A stretch of 64,000 nt of DNA from Haloplasma contractile (GTDB taxonomy: Bacteria > Bacillota_I > Bacilli_A > Haloplasmatales > Haloplasmataceae): contig JAENYC010000001.1 in NCBI GenBank assembly GCA_016841945.1, positions 218,274 through 282,273 of the forward strand, read 5' to 3'. Shown piece after piece: positions 26,659 through 35,875 of this stretch. Position 1 is the stretch's first letter. Every line of letters starts with the position of its first letter. Under the pieces are notes generated by a model. The model saw only the letters and a program-made list of their open reading frames with translations, had not been told where the DNA came from and did no database searches. A program made the translations under genes and the position numbers.

Positions 26659-28413
26659 TTATTTTTGTAATTTTATATGTAACTCGTCTAATTGTTTCCT
26701 ATCAACTGGCGATGGTGCCTTAGTCATCAAACTAGCCGCTGATAAAGTTTTTGGAAAGGCGATAACATCTTTAATATTATCTGTATTAACGAGTATCATA
26801 ATGATTCTATCTAGTCCAAGCGCAATACCTCCATGAGGTGGTGTACCATATTTAAAAGCATCGATTAAAAATCCAAATTGTTGATAAGCCTCTTCTTTAG
26901 TAAAACCTAATGTTTCAAACATTTGATTTTGTATATCAGCTTCATGAATTCTTATTGAACCTCCACCAATTTCATGTCCATTTAAAACCACATCATAGGC
27001 TTTTGCTAAACATTTATTTGGTTCATTCTTTAAATATTGAATTGATTCCTCTTTAGGTGCTGTAAAAGGATGATGTGCTGCATAATAGCGTTTGTCTTCC
27101 TCGTCATATTCAAATAATGGCCAATCTATAACCCATAAGAAATCGTATGTATCTTGAGGAATTAAATCCATCTCTTTAGCGATTAATTTTCTAAGGGCAC
27201 CTAATGCTTCACAACTGACATCAAACTTATCAGCAACAAATAGGATTATATCATTATTTGTTATAGCTAGTTGTTCTATAAGTGCATTTCTTTCTTCTTC
27301 ATTTAAAAATTTATTAATTGGGCCTGAAAACTCATTTTGATTATATTTTAAGAATGCCAAACCTTTGGCATTATATTTCTTCACAAATTCTGTTAACCGA
27401 TCAATTTCTTTACGTGAATATTGTTTTGCTCCACCTTTAACATTGATTGCTCGTACATGACCACCATTTTTGATAGTATTAGAAAAAACAGAAAATGCAG
27501 ATGATTTAAAGACCTCATTTAGTTCAACAAGCTCCATCTTAAAACGTCTATCTGGTTTATCACTACCATAGCGTATCATCGCTTCATAATATGTCAATCT
27601 GTCAAATGGTACTTTAATATTAACTTCTTTGATTTCTTTCATTACCTTAACAAACAAGTTTTCAACGATGGTTTGAATTTCTTCTTCTGTTAGAAAAGAA
27701 GTTTCAATATCAACTTGAGTAAACTCAGGTTGTCTATCCGAACGTAAATCCTCATCCCTAAAACACTTTGCGACTTGATAATAGCGTTCAAGTCCAGCAA
27801 TCATACACAATTGTTTAAATATCTGTGGAGATTGAGGTAGGGCATAGAATTCATGGGGGTGTATGCGAGACGGTACTAAATAGTCTCTTGCACCTTCTGG
27901 GGTTGATTTTGTAAGAATAGGTGTTTCTATTTCAATGAAATCTAAATCACTTAAATAATTCCGAATTATTCTCGTCACATTTGACCGAAGTATGATATTC
28001 TGCTGCATCTTGGGTCTTCTTAAATCAAGATAGCGATACTTTAATCTCGTATCTTCTAATGCATCAGTTTCATCTTGAATCATCATTGGCGTCGTTTCTG
28101 CTTTAGAAATAATGTCTAAATCAATGACTTTTACTTCTACTTCACCAGTCTGTAAATTAGGATTTTTACTTTCTCTTTCGACTACGATTCCTTTTACATA
28201 AATAATATATTCATTCCGTATCTTTTCAGCTTTTTCATAAATAGATAAATCAACCTCTTCTGGATTAACAACGACCTGAGTAATGCCATAACGGTCACGT
28301 AAATCAATAAAAATAATGGTTTTATTTCGTATTTTTGAAACCCAACCTTTTAACTCAACGGTTTCATTAACATGTCTTAGACGTAATTCATTATTATGAT
28401 GTGTCCTATTCAT
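26659..28413 (-). CDS. aspS: Aspartate--tRNA ligase
   Basis: 584 residues from ATG 28413 (GGAGG 6 bases before; ATG 28416 is adjacent). Class II synthetase of the bacterial type: N-terminal OB fold (LKGWVSKIRNKTIIFIDLRD), motif 2 CFRDEDLRSDRQPEFTQ, a GAD insertion domain, and motif 3 GIALGLDRIIMILV. Attaches aspartate to tRNA-Asp; a tRNA-Asp gene is present at 54.6 kb. It overlaps the 3' end of hisS by 8 bases and is under the same T-box. Confidence 0.97.
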   Translation of the reverse strand: MNRTHHNNELRLRHVNETVELKGWVSKIRNKTIIFIDLRDRYGITQVVVNPEEVDLSIYEKAEKIRNEYIIYVKGIVVERESKNPNLQTGEVEVKVIDLDIISKAETTPMMIQDETDALEDTRLKYRYLDLRRPKMQQNIILRSNVTRIIRNYLSDLDFIEIETPILTKSTPEGARDYLVPSRIHPHEFYALPQSPQIFKQLCMIAGLERYYQVAKCFRDEDLRSDRQPEFTQVDIETSFLTEEEIQTIVENLFVKVMKEIKEVNIKVPFDRLTYYEAMIRYGSDKPDRRFKMELVELNEVFKSSAFSVFSNTIKNGGHVRAINVKGGAKQYSRKEIDRLTEFVKKYNAKGLAFLKYNQNEFSGPINKFLNEEERNALIEQLAITNNDIILFVADKFDVSCEALGALRKLIAKEMDLIPQDTYDFLWVIDWPLFEYDEEDKRYYAAHHPFTAPKEESIQYLKNEPNKCLAKAYDVVLNGHEIGGGSIRIHEADIQNQMFETLGFTKEEAYQQFGFLIDAFKYGTPPHGGIALGLDRIIMILVNTDNIKDVIAFPKTLSAASLMTKAPSPVDRKQLDELHIKLQK

Positions 28414-29686
28414 CATAATCCTCCATTCTACATTTAATTTCTTTTTCCACATTATGAATACTGATAACATCTTGTATCTGTGTTTTCATATTCTTAATAC
28501 TTATCTGCTCATTATTTAGTTCTTCTTCACCAATAATAATGGTAAATTTAGCATTTAGTTTATCCGCTTGTTTAAATTGAGCTTTAACCTTACGATTAAA
28601 ATAATCTTTCTCTGATTTAATATAATTTTTTCTTAATAATTCTAATAATTTAAAGGCATAAATCTCTGTTTTATCTGAAGTTGAAACAATATAAACATCA
28701 ACTTCATCTTTGGTATCAATGGTGATTTCTTCAGCTTCAAGCGCTAGTATTAAGCGGTCCATTCCGAAGGCAAAACCCATGCCTGGTACATCAGGACCTC
28801 CTATTTCTTCTACTAATCCATTATATCGCCCACCACCACCAAGAGCATTTTGACTTCCAAATCCAGGCACATAAGTAATGACTTCATAGACTGTATGATT
28901 ATAATAATCTAGGCCTCTTACTAAACTATGATCAATTTCATACTCAATTCCAAGTTGTTCTAAATCCTCTAGTACATGTTTAAAAAATGCTTTAGAATCC
29001 TCATTTAGATAATTTGACATCATAGGAGCAGTCTTCATCGCTTTGTGTGCTTTATCTACTTTACAATCTAATATTCGAAGCGGATTTTGTTCGAGTCTTT
29101 TTTGACAATCTTCACATAATTCTTCTTTAACTGGTTTAAAATGATCGATTAAGGCTTGTCTATATTGTTTTCGACTTTCCTTATCCCCAAGGGTATTAAT
29201 CAATACTTTTACTTTTTTTAAACCTAATTGTCTAAATATATTGACTGATAATGCAATAACTTCTGCATCAACAGATGGATCATTACTTCCAATGGCTTCA
29301 ACACCAAATTGATGAAACTGCCGACTTCTCCCTTTTTGCATTCGTTCATAACGAAACATTGGTCCCATATAATACAATTTTGTCAACTGATTTAAATCAG
29401 CATATAATTTATGCTCAACATAACTTCGTACAACACAAGCGGTCCCTTCAGGACGTAACGTGATTGAACGATTTCCTTTATCTTTGAAGGTATACATTTC
29501 TTTTGTGACAATATCTGTACTTTTACCAACACCGCGTATAAATAAATCAGTACTTTCAAATATCGGGGTTCTTATCTCTTGATAATTATATAATTCACAT
29601 GTCTTTCGTATAATAGATTCTAGATAATGCCATTTATGAATATCACTTGGTAAAATATCATAGGTTCCTTTGGCAGTTTGAATCAT
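28406..29686 (-). CDS. hisS: Histidine--tRNA ligase
   Basis: 426 residues from ATG 29686, 9 bases after AGGAG; the ATG at 29695 directly abuts that site and is unlikely. Class II motif 2 TLRPEGTACVVRSYVEHKLY and the GPMFRYERMQKGRSRQFHQ region, histidine motifs LVRGLDYYNHTVYE and GGGGRYNGLVEEIGG, and the C-terminal anticodon-binding domain. First gene of the hisS-aspS operon, preceded by a T-box with a histidine specifier. Confidence 0.97.
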   Translation of the reverse strand: MIQTAKGTYDILPSDIHKWHYLESIIRKTCELYNYQEIRTPIFESTDLFIRGVGKSTDIVTKEMYTFKDKGNRSITLRPEGTACVVRSYVEHKLYADLNQLTKLYYMGPMFRYERMQKGRSRQFHQFGVEAIGSNDPSVDAEVIALSVNIFRQLGLKKVKVLINTLGDKESRKQYRQALIDHFKPVKEELCEDCQKRLEQNPLRILDCKVDKAHKAMKTAPMMSNYLNEDSKAFFKHVLEDLEQLGIEYEIDHSLVRGLDYYNHTVYEVITYVPGFGSQNALGGGGRYNGLVEEIGGPDVPGMGFAFGMDRLILALEAEEITIDTKDEVDVYIVSTSDKTEIYAFKLLELLRKNYIKSEKDYFNRKVKAQFKQADKLNAKFTIIIGEEELNNEQISIKNMKTQIQDVISIHNVEKEIKCRMEDYDE

Positions 29687-29708
29687 CAATATCATCTCCT
29701 TTATATTA

Positions 29709-29910
29709 AAAAAAAAGTCCTTAGAAAAATTCTAAGGACGCATATTTACGCGGTACCACCCTAGTTGCTTATATATAGCCAACTTAAAAATGTATATCTC
29801 CAAAGTGTCATTCACTAACTCATTTGTAGGAGCTTACAGCCTAAGACTCCATTCTCTAAAAACAAATTGGTTTAGTTACTCTTCTTTATCATCGATTCAT
29901 ATTCATTATC
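29709..29910 (-). promoter_or_regulatory. T-box riboswitch leader, histidine-specific, of hisS-aspS
   Basis: The T-box core AGGGTGGTACCGCG lies at 29749-29762. Stem I starts near GATGATAAAGAAGAGTA and includes GGAGTCTTAGGCTGTAAGCTCC; the specifier region reads GAATGACACTTTGGAG with codon CAC (29805-29807), histidine. Downstream is the terminator GTCCTTAGA/TCTAAGGAC plus a run of nine T (29709-29739), 15 bases before the hisS SD. Uncharged tRNA-His would stabilise the antiterminator and raise hisS-aspS expression. Confidence 0.93.
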
Positions 29911-29916
29911 ACAATT

Positions 29917-29945
29917 ATTATAACCAATATTTAAATATGATGCAA
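29917..29945 (-). promoter_or_regulatory. SigA-type promoter of the hisS T-box transcript
   Basis: TTGCAT, 17-base spacer, TATAAT on the minus strand, about 8 bases before the T-box leader. Confidence 0.75.
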
Positions 29946-30042
29946 GATTATATTGTAATATTTTTATTTTCTTTTACCTATTCCATTATATTAAATAATA
30001 ATATTTTATAAATGTTCGATTATTTTGTCATATGAAGGCGAT

Positions 30043-32143
30043 TCACTCATATAGTAGTCCTACTGTGGGTAATGGATTACTAATTGGAGAAAACAATTCT
30101 TCAGCTAATCCTTTTAATCTAATATCCTCAACAAGCACATCTCGTATATATAATTCTGTATCTATATTTTGATCACTTCTAATATTATCTAATTGATCCC
30201 AATAATAAACATAACTGATGACAGCTACAGTATAGGTCGATGAATCATTTAGATTTATATCAGCTGCCAATGAATAAAAAATAGAGTTATTATTGAGTAA
30301 TGATTCAATTTCTTGATATGTCACTTCTATTAAATAAATATTGTTGTCGAAAGGACAGATTTCATACAATTGATTAAGGGTTACATCTCCACCTGCGGTG
30401 ATTTCACCAGTTGAACGAATACCACCGGTATTGTGAATTGCAATATCAGCGCCTGTAGTCGCTAACATGACATTTCCAACCCAATCAAATAATTGACTAT
30501 AATAAGTAATGGTTTCTCCAGCTGTTGCGAGTACTTCATTTCCTAAATTTGCTCTAAATCCATCAATAATCCCTTCAACCGTTGGATCATAATTTGTACC
30601 AGCTGAGGATACATTTGATGATATCTACTGTAGAGTTTATAACCTCCATCGTGTCTAGCCCAATTGTTAATGTAACTTCTCCAAAAGCTGCTCCATTTCC
30701 ACCCGCCTGTATGACTGGCATCGGTGTTCCATCGATACGATTTATTGATTCTTCATAATAAGAGTGTGTATGACCATTAATCACAACATCGACCAAATAA
30801 TCTCCATATTGATCTCTTAACGTAGAGAGTTGGTAATTGGTGTTTGTGTCAAATCCATGTATATTGACAACAATCACATCAACACCTGTTTGTACTAACT
30901 CATTTCCTATTTGTTCTACAGATTGAGAAATATCTAAATCAAAATAGTAATCATCAACTTTATCATATGCGATAGAATTATATGTATCTCCGATATAACT
31001 GATAATTCCTACTTCAACTCCTTCTTTCTCAATAACAACTGAATTTAGGACATCTCCTCCTGGCTCTGTTAATAATGAATCATCATCAATTGAATAAATA
31101 TTGGCATTAAGTAGTGGAAAATCTGCTTCATCATTTGTCTCTACTTCATCAAAATAATCTATTATGGTATCTATTTCCCAATCAAATTCATGATTACCTA
31201 TACCCATTGCATCAAATTGCATCGCATCCATACTTTCAATTACAGCCAAACCATTTGTCATATTAGAAATTGCAGTCCCTTGTAACATGTCACCATTTCC
31301 AATTAACACAACATCATCTAAAGGATTTTCATCTCTTATTTTATTAATTAAATAGGCCATATTAGACAACCCGTTCATACCATATTCATCTTGTTCGATA
31401 TAACCATGAAGATCGTTCACAGATAATATGGTTAATGGAAACGTATCATATTCCGTTTCTTCATAGACATCAGTTACTAATATGTTAAAATATTTAGTAC
31501 TGTCGCCACTGACATATAATACATAACCTTCAACAGTAATTGTATCTCCTATTAAATTATTTAATCCTAAACTTGTATCATCGGTATTCAATGAACCGAC
31601 AACATCAGTTTCAGGAACATCTAAATTAAGGTAATTTCCACTTTGGGATAAACTGCCTGTTAACCTCACACATTCTCCTACCAAAAAATTATTTACATAT
31701 GTGGTTACTTCGCTACCACTTAACTCAGTGATATTAAATGTATATCTATCAGAGGTTGATATTTTAGATATAGTAGAACTCGTACCAAACTGAAGTGTGC
31801 CACCATGCTCTTGTATAACACCACTAACTTCTACATAATCATTGACTGATACGAAAGGCATACTTCCTAAATAAACAAAAATGAAATCATTCTCGTCATA
31901 CAACAATACACCTTTTGTCGTTGTACCAATGACCGTTGCTCTTGTTGTATAAGTTTCTCCTACACTACCATTCTTTATCTCTGAAATGGTACTAAAAGCA
32001 ATGTTCTCTTCTGTAGTCGTAGTAGTAGAATTGGTATCGTCACTTGTTGAAGTTGTCATTAAATTTATGACTATATCATCACAACTAAACAATAGTATCA
32101 TCATAAATAACAACGATATTATTGAATAAATTTTTTTATTCAT
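30043..32143 (-). pseudogene. YhcR-like bifunctional nucleotidase lipoprotein, frameshifted
   Basis: Intact frame from ATG 32143 (GGTGG site) encodes a lipoprotein signal MNKKIYSIISLLFMMILLFSC, an OB-fold-like N-terminal domain (about residues 45-220) and a metallophosphatase domain with SVNDLHGYI, GNGDMLQGT, GNHEFDW and NGHTHSYYEE. After VINSTVDI near 30620 the frame breaks; one base off it continues SNVSSAGTNYDPTVEGIIDG into the 5'-nucleotidase C-terminal domain (HNTGGIRSTGEI, LYEICPFDNN) to a stop at 30043. Full product would be about 700 residues and would dephosphorylate extracellular nucleotides. One inserted base explains the break; real mutation or sequencing error cannot be told apart. 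Confidence 0.8.
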
Positions 32144-32176
32144 TTGCTCATCCACCTTATATTAAATCAATTTAAA

Positions 32177-32205
32177 AAAATCTAAAAGTCTCTGTTTTAG
32201 ATTTT
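32177..32205 (-). terminator. Intrinsic terminator after chromate transporter genes
   Basis: Hairpin AAAATCTAAAA/TTTTAGATTTT with a 7-base loop, followed by a T-run on the minus strand. Confidence 0.75.
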
Positions 32206-32253
32206 TCTATAAATATACTTTAATTGTACACTTAATAATACCAAAAAACAATG

Positions 32254-32790
32254 TTATCCTAAAAATATTGCACCATAGATGAGTGATGCTGCAATAATAA
32301 AAGCAGGATGAACTTTATATTTCTGTATGAGTAATAAACTAATGACAGAAATTGCTGTTGCTTGTACTATTCCTATTTGTGTATACGCACGGTCAAAAAA
32401 CCGATAAGCCAATAACCCTAATAAGACAGCTATTGTTGGTCTGACATAATTTGTTAACCGTTTGACTTTAGGTGAGTCTTTGTATTTGTATAATATACCT
32501 AATAAAGTAATCATAAGAATGAGTGAAGGGGCAATTGTTGCAAATAAACCGATAAATCCTCCTAAAAATCCTGCTTGACTAAAACCAATATAGGCTGCCA
32601 TTTTAGTTGCGATTGGACCTGGCAAAGTATTTCCAAGTGCCAAAATTTCAGCAAACTCATCCACAGTTAACCATCCATATCGACTTACCACTTGTTCTTC
32701 AATTAATGGTATCGTAGCAGGGCCGCCTCCATAACCAATTACAGCAGGTATGAAAAAAGCAATAAATATTTCTATTAATAGTTTAATCAT
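32254..32790 (-). CDS. chrA2: Chromate transporter, short-chain CHR subunit 2
   Basis: 178 residues with the CHR half-protein signature GYGGGPATIPLIEEQVV and ALGNTLPGPIATKMAAYIG. Starts at ATG 32790 (GGAGGGATGCAAG) and overlaps the partner gene by 8 bases. In many Bacillota the two homologous halves of ChrA are separate genes that work together as an anion (chromate/sulfate-type) transporter. Actual substrate here is inferred only from family. Confidence 0.88.
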   Translation of the reverse strand: MIKLLIEIFIAFFIPAVIGYGGGPATIPLIEEQVVSRYGWLTVDEFAEILALGNTLPGPIATKMAAYIGFSQAGFLGGFIGLFATIAPSLILMITLLGILYKYKDSPKVKRLTNYVRPTIAVLLGLLAYRFFDRAYTQIGIVQATAISVISLLLIQKYKVHPAFIIAASLIYGAIFLG

Positions 32791-33373
32791 TCTTGCATCC
32801 CTCCTTATTAGGCATAAATATTGCAGCTAATAACATCACAATAATGATATATACAGGGTGAACATCAATTCCAAACCATACATCAATTAAATATAATAAA
32901 GTAAAACTTAAAACAGTTAATACAATACTGCTTACGATTCCTAAACCTTTTTTAGATTTAACAAGAAACTGCCATGTTAATATCCCCATCATAACACCAA
33001 CAACTGGAATAACACCCCGTGTCATCCCTATTACCCATGATTCATCTTTATAAGAAAAGAGTATTGTTAAAAACAGAATCATTAAGATAACAGATGGTAA
33101 AACAAGTGCAAATAAAGCATTTAACATCCCAATAACACCTTTTATTCTATATCCTATATAACCCGACATTTTAGTCGCAATTGGTCCAGGTAGGGTATTT
33201 GCAATTGCCAGGGTATCAGAAAAATTATCTCCATCCATCCACTTATATTTTTCAACAACTTCCTTATAAACTAATGGTATTGAGGCTGGCCCACCTCCAA
33301 AACCAAATAAGCCGACTCGCAAAAAAGCAAGAAATATTTGTAATTGTGTTACCTTAATATCTTTATTAATCAC
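32783..33373 (-). CDS. chrA1: Chromate transporter, short-chain CHR subunit 1
   Basis: 196 residues, same fold as its neighbour: GLFGFGGGPASIPLVYKEVV near the N-terminus and AIANTLPGPIATKMSGYIGY. Start is GTG 33373 after GGAGG with an 11-base gap, slightly long. About 100 bases separate it from the Crp/Fnr gene upstream on the same strand, so it may be read through from there. Confidence 0.88.
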   Translation of the reverse strand: MINKDIKVTQLQIFLAFLRVGLFGFGGGPASIPLVYKEVVEKYKWMDGDNFSDTLAIANTLPGPIATKMSGYIGYRIKGVIGMLNALFALVLPSVILMILFLTILFSYKDESWVIGMTRGVIPVVGVMMGILTWQFLVKSKKGLGIVSSIVLTVLSFTLLYLIDVWFGIDVHPVYIIIVMLLAAIFMPNKEGCKND

Positions 33374-33471
33374 TTTTTTTAGTACCTCCTTTACAACATC
33401 TCTATTATTACACAGTAAATCATAACATAAACTAAATCATTTTTAAACTAATAATTCAATATCGATTATGA

Positions 33472-34146
33472 CTAATATTTCTTTATGATTGAAGAATCTT
33501 GTATTGTGATAGAGTGTGCATCATAATCAACTAATCCCTCTTTTTTCATTTTATTTAGTTCCCGTGATAAAGAAGTGCGTTGTATTCCTAGCTGTTCCGC
33601 TAGTTCTTTTTTAGTCATTTTTAACAATATTTTTTTATTATTTTGATTGAGATATTCATAATTTAAATAATCAATTAAAAATTCTCGAATTGATTTCATA
33701 GATATTGTATTAATTTTATCAGTTAGTATCGTTGTTTTATCTGATATACAGATTAAAAATTGCTGTAAAAACTTTCTTTGTTTTTGACATAAATCTAAAA
33801 TAAAAGACTTTTTAATCTTTAGTATTTTTACATTTGATTTAGCAATAATCATCATAGGATAATAAGGATTTTTAGAAAACAGAAGATTACCACCTAAATT
33901 ATCTCCTTTTCTAAACTCTGCAACGGTTAATACATTTCCGTTTTCATCTATCTTTTGAATGTATACCTCTCCTTCTAAAATAACATCAAAAGTACAGCAA
34001 ACTTCTCTTTCAAAGTGAATAATGTTACCTTTTCTGTAATAGGCTGTAGAATAGTCTTTTGTTCTAAAGATTGTTTGTATTTCGTTTAAATTGAACGGCT
34101 TAAATAATTCTGTTTGATTTAAGATTAATAGTTCATTACGATTCAT
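33472..34146 (-). CDS. Crp/Fnr family transcriptional regulator
   Basis: 224 residues: N-terminal cyclic-nucleotide-binding-like beta barrel (VILEGEVYIQKIDENGN, FRKGDNLGGNLLF), long dimer helix, and a C-terminal winged helix with recognition segment KKELAEQLGIQRTSLSRELNKM. The Fnr-type N-terminal cysteine cluster is absent; a CC pair sits near residue 50. Divergent from a cupin/permease operon, with a GTTAC-N4-GTAAC palindrome in the shared region. Probably regulates that operon, and perhaps the chr genes behind it. Effector unknown. Confidence 0.88.
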   Translation of the reverse strand: MNRNELLILNQTELFKPFNLNEIQTIFRTKDYSTAYYRKGNIIHFEREVCCTFDVILEGEVYIQKIDENGNVLTVAEFRKGDNLGGNLLFSKNPYYPMMIIAKSNVKILKIKKSFILDLCQKQRKFLQQFLICISDKTTILTDKINTISMKSIREFLIDYLNYEYLNQNNKKILLKMTKKELAEQLGIQRTSLSRELNKMKKEGLVDYDAHSITIQDSSIIKKY

Positions 34147-34169
34147 TTTTTTACCTCATTTATTAATTA

Positions 34170-34183
34170 GTTACCATAGTAAC
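34170..34183. promoter_or_regulatory. Crp/Fnr-type operator between divergent genes
   Basis: Palindrome GTTAC-CATA-GTAAC centred at 34176.5. A -10 candidate TATTATAAA lies at 34201-34209, which would place the palindrome near -41 relative to the cupin operon start, the class II activator position for this family. Confidence 0.6.
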
Positions 34184-34247
34184 GGATTTTTGTATTAACT
34201 TATTATAAAATAAAAATGTAAATAAAACAAATACGGAGGCGATATAT

Positions 34248-34574
34248 ATGATAGAAACAACTTATACTTATCAATTAACTAATGAAAAATTAATTGAAAA
34301 AATAGTTAATGATGAAAACATTCATTTAAATCATATGGTATTAACTAAAAACAAAGGATTACCTATCCATTACTCTAACTCTAATGTTTATATGATTATC
34401 ATAAGAGGAACTATGACAATTCAATTAGATGAGCAAGAAAAACATCAATATACTAAAGGAAAGATTATTAATATACCATACAATACAAAAATGAATGTCA
34501 ATAATCATAATGATGAAACACTTGAGTTTTTTGTTGTTAAATCTCCAAATCCAAATCACTATATTAAGGATTAA
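34248..34574 (+). CDS. Small single-domain cupin protein
   Basis: 108 residues. Cupin core IHYSNSNVYMIIIRGTMTIQLDEQ and YTKGKIINIPYNTKM, but the first motif has only one histidine in the expected place, so metal binding is uncertain. ATG 34248 follows GGAGGCGATATAT. First gene of a three-gene operon with two permease halves; it could sense or handle the transported compound. Gap to the next gene is 2 bases. Confidence 0.75.
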   Translation: MIETTYTYQLTNEKLIEKIVNDENIHLNHMVLTKNKGLPIHYSNSNVYMIIIRGTMTIQLDEQEKHQYTKGKIINIPYNTKMNVNNHNDETLEFFVVKSPNPNHYIKD

Positions 34575-34576
34575 CG

Positions 34577-35059
34577 ATGGATATTTTCACTCTACTCTTT
34601 TGGATAGTCACTATTATTGCTTTTCTTATATCACTCAAAAAAAGTAAAGAAAAAACAATAAACTCAATTAAAACAGCAAAAGGTATGATGAAGGGAATGG
34701 TCTCTCAAATATTAGCTATTTTATTCCTAATAGGGTTAATTTTAACTTTAATTCCACCTAATATAATTAAACAATTTTTAGGTGAATCAAATTATATTCT
34801 ATCTACTTTATCATCTGCATTTATAGGAAGTATAACCTTAATTCCTGCTTTTGTAGCCTTTCCACTCATTGGTTCCTTTATTAGTGTTGGTGCAAGTATC
34901 GTTCCAGCAATTGCCTTTTTAACAACACTAACCATGGTTGGATTTGTCACCTTTCCACTTGAAAAACAAGAATTTGGTTTAAAATTTGCATTATTTAGAA
35001 ACTTATTTAGTTTTATATTCGCAATAATTATTGCAATATTCATGGGGATGATATTATGA
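34577..35059 (+). CDS. Permease half (DUF318/UPF0718-like), subunit 1
   Basis: 160 residues with four or five hydrophobic helices; the segment SAFIGSITLIPAFVAFPLIG with two charged-residue-free loops resembles the DUF318 (ArsP-like) permease repeat. Start ATG 34577 behind TAAGGATTAACG. Overlaps the next gene by 4 bases. It probably forms one transporter with the following permease half. Substrate unknown. Confidence 0.65.
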   Translation: MDIFTLLFWIVTIIAFLISLKKSKEKTINSIKTAKGMMKGMVSQILAILFLIGLILTLIPPNIIKQFLGESNYILSTLSSAFIGSITLIPAFVAFPLIGSFISVGASIVPAIAFLTTLTMVGFVTFPLEKQEFGLKFALFRNLFSFIFAIIIAIFMGMIL

Positions 35060-35790
35060 AAGTAATCACATTTTTTAAACAAAATAAACTACTGACCTTA
35101 ATATTTCTTGTTTATATAGCACTATTAATTATAATACCTCATAAAGCTTTTCAAGCAGTGAATCATACGAGTTATTATTTGATTGAAATGATTAAAATAC
35201 TTCCTATTATTTTTATCTTAACCTCACTCATAGAAGCATGGGTACCAAAAACTGTCATCATTAATCATTTAGGTAAAAGGTCTGGTTTTAAAGGGATCAT
35301 TTTATCCTTTCTATTAGGAAGTCTATCAGCAGGACCCATATATGCAGCATTTCCTGTATGTAAAATGCTATTAAAAAAAGGCGCTAGCATTAGTAATGTC
35401 GTCATTATTTTAAGTGCATGGGCTGTAATAAAAGTTCCTATGCTTGCAAATGAAGCGAAGTTTCTAGGTGTTAAATTTATGGTAATAAGATGGATTCTTA
35501 CTGTTATTTCAATAATAGCAATTGCCTATATCGTACAATTACTTGTTAAAAGGAATCACTTACCTCATTCAATAATAGAGGAACAAAATAATAGTATCCC
35601 AATTGGTATTAAAATCAACAACTCGTATTGTATAGGTTGTGGAGCATGTGTAAGGTTACAACCTGATGATTTCAAATTAGAAAATAAAAAAGCATTCTGG
35701 ATAAAATCAATACTTGATAATATTGAACAATATCAAAATACAATTAGTAAATGTCCTGTTAATGCGATTAAATTTAGGTATGATGATTAA
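35056..35790 (+). CDS. Permease half (DUF318-like) with C-terminal ferredoxin domain, subunit 2
   Basis: 244 residues. About 180 residues with five hydrophobic helices, including LLGSLSAGPIYAAFPVCKML, the repeat found in DUF318 permeases; then a cytoplasmic ferredoxin-like domain SYCIGCGACVRLQPDDFKL...SKCPVNAIKF, with the four cysteines for a single [4Fe-4S] or [3Fe-4S] cluster. Fusing an iron-sulfur domain to this permease suggests redox-coupled or redox-gated transport. Last gene of the operon, ending at a strong terminator. Confidence 0.75.
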   Translation: MKVITFFKQNKLLTLIFLVYIALLIIIPHKAFQAVNHTSYYLIEMIKILPIIFILTSLIEAWVPKTVIINHLGKRSGFKGIILSFLLGSLSAGPIYAAFPVCKMLLKKGASISNVVIILSAWAVIKVPMLANEAKFLGVKFMVIRWILTVISIIAIAYIVQLLVKRNHLPHSIIEEQNNSIPIGIKINNSYCIGCGACVRLQPDDFKLENKKAFWIKSILDNIEQYQNTISKCPVNAIKFRYDD

Positions 35791-35796
35791 GATTTC

Positions 35797-35834
35797 AAAA
35801 AAAGTACCAGTTTATAGTTGAGATGGTACTTTTT
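35797..35834 (+). terminator. Intrinsic terminator of the permease operon
   Basis: Hairpin AAAAAAGTACCA/TGGTACTTTTTT with a 14-base loop, 6 bases after the permease-ferredoxin stop. Confidence 0.85.
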
Positions 35835-35875
35835 TATATTATTTAACTTGTATGATTATACAATATAAATAAATA

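Noticed and set aside
29790..30011. Open frame on the plus strand upstream of hisS
   Set aside because: It is antisense to the T-box leader, whose RNA features explain the sequence better.
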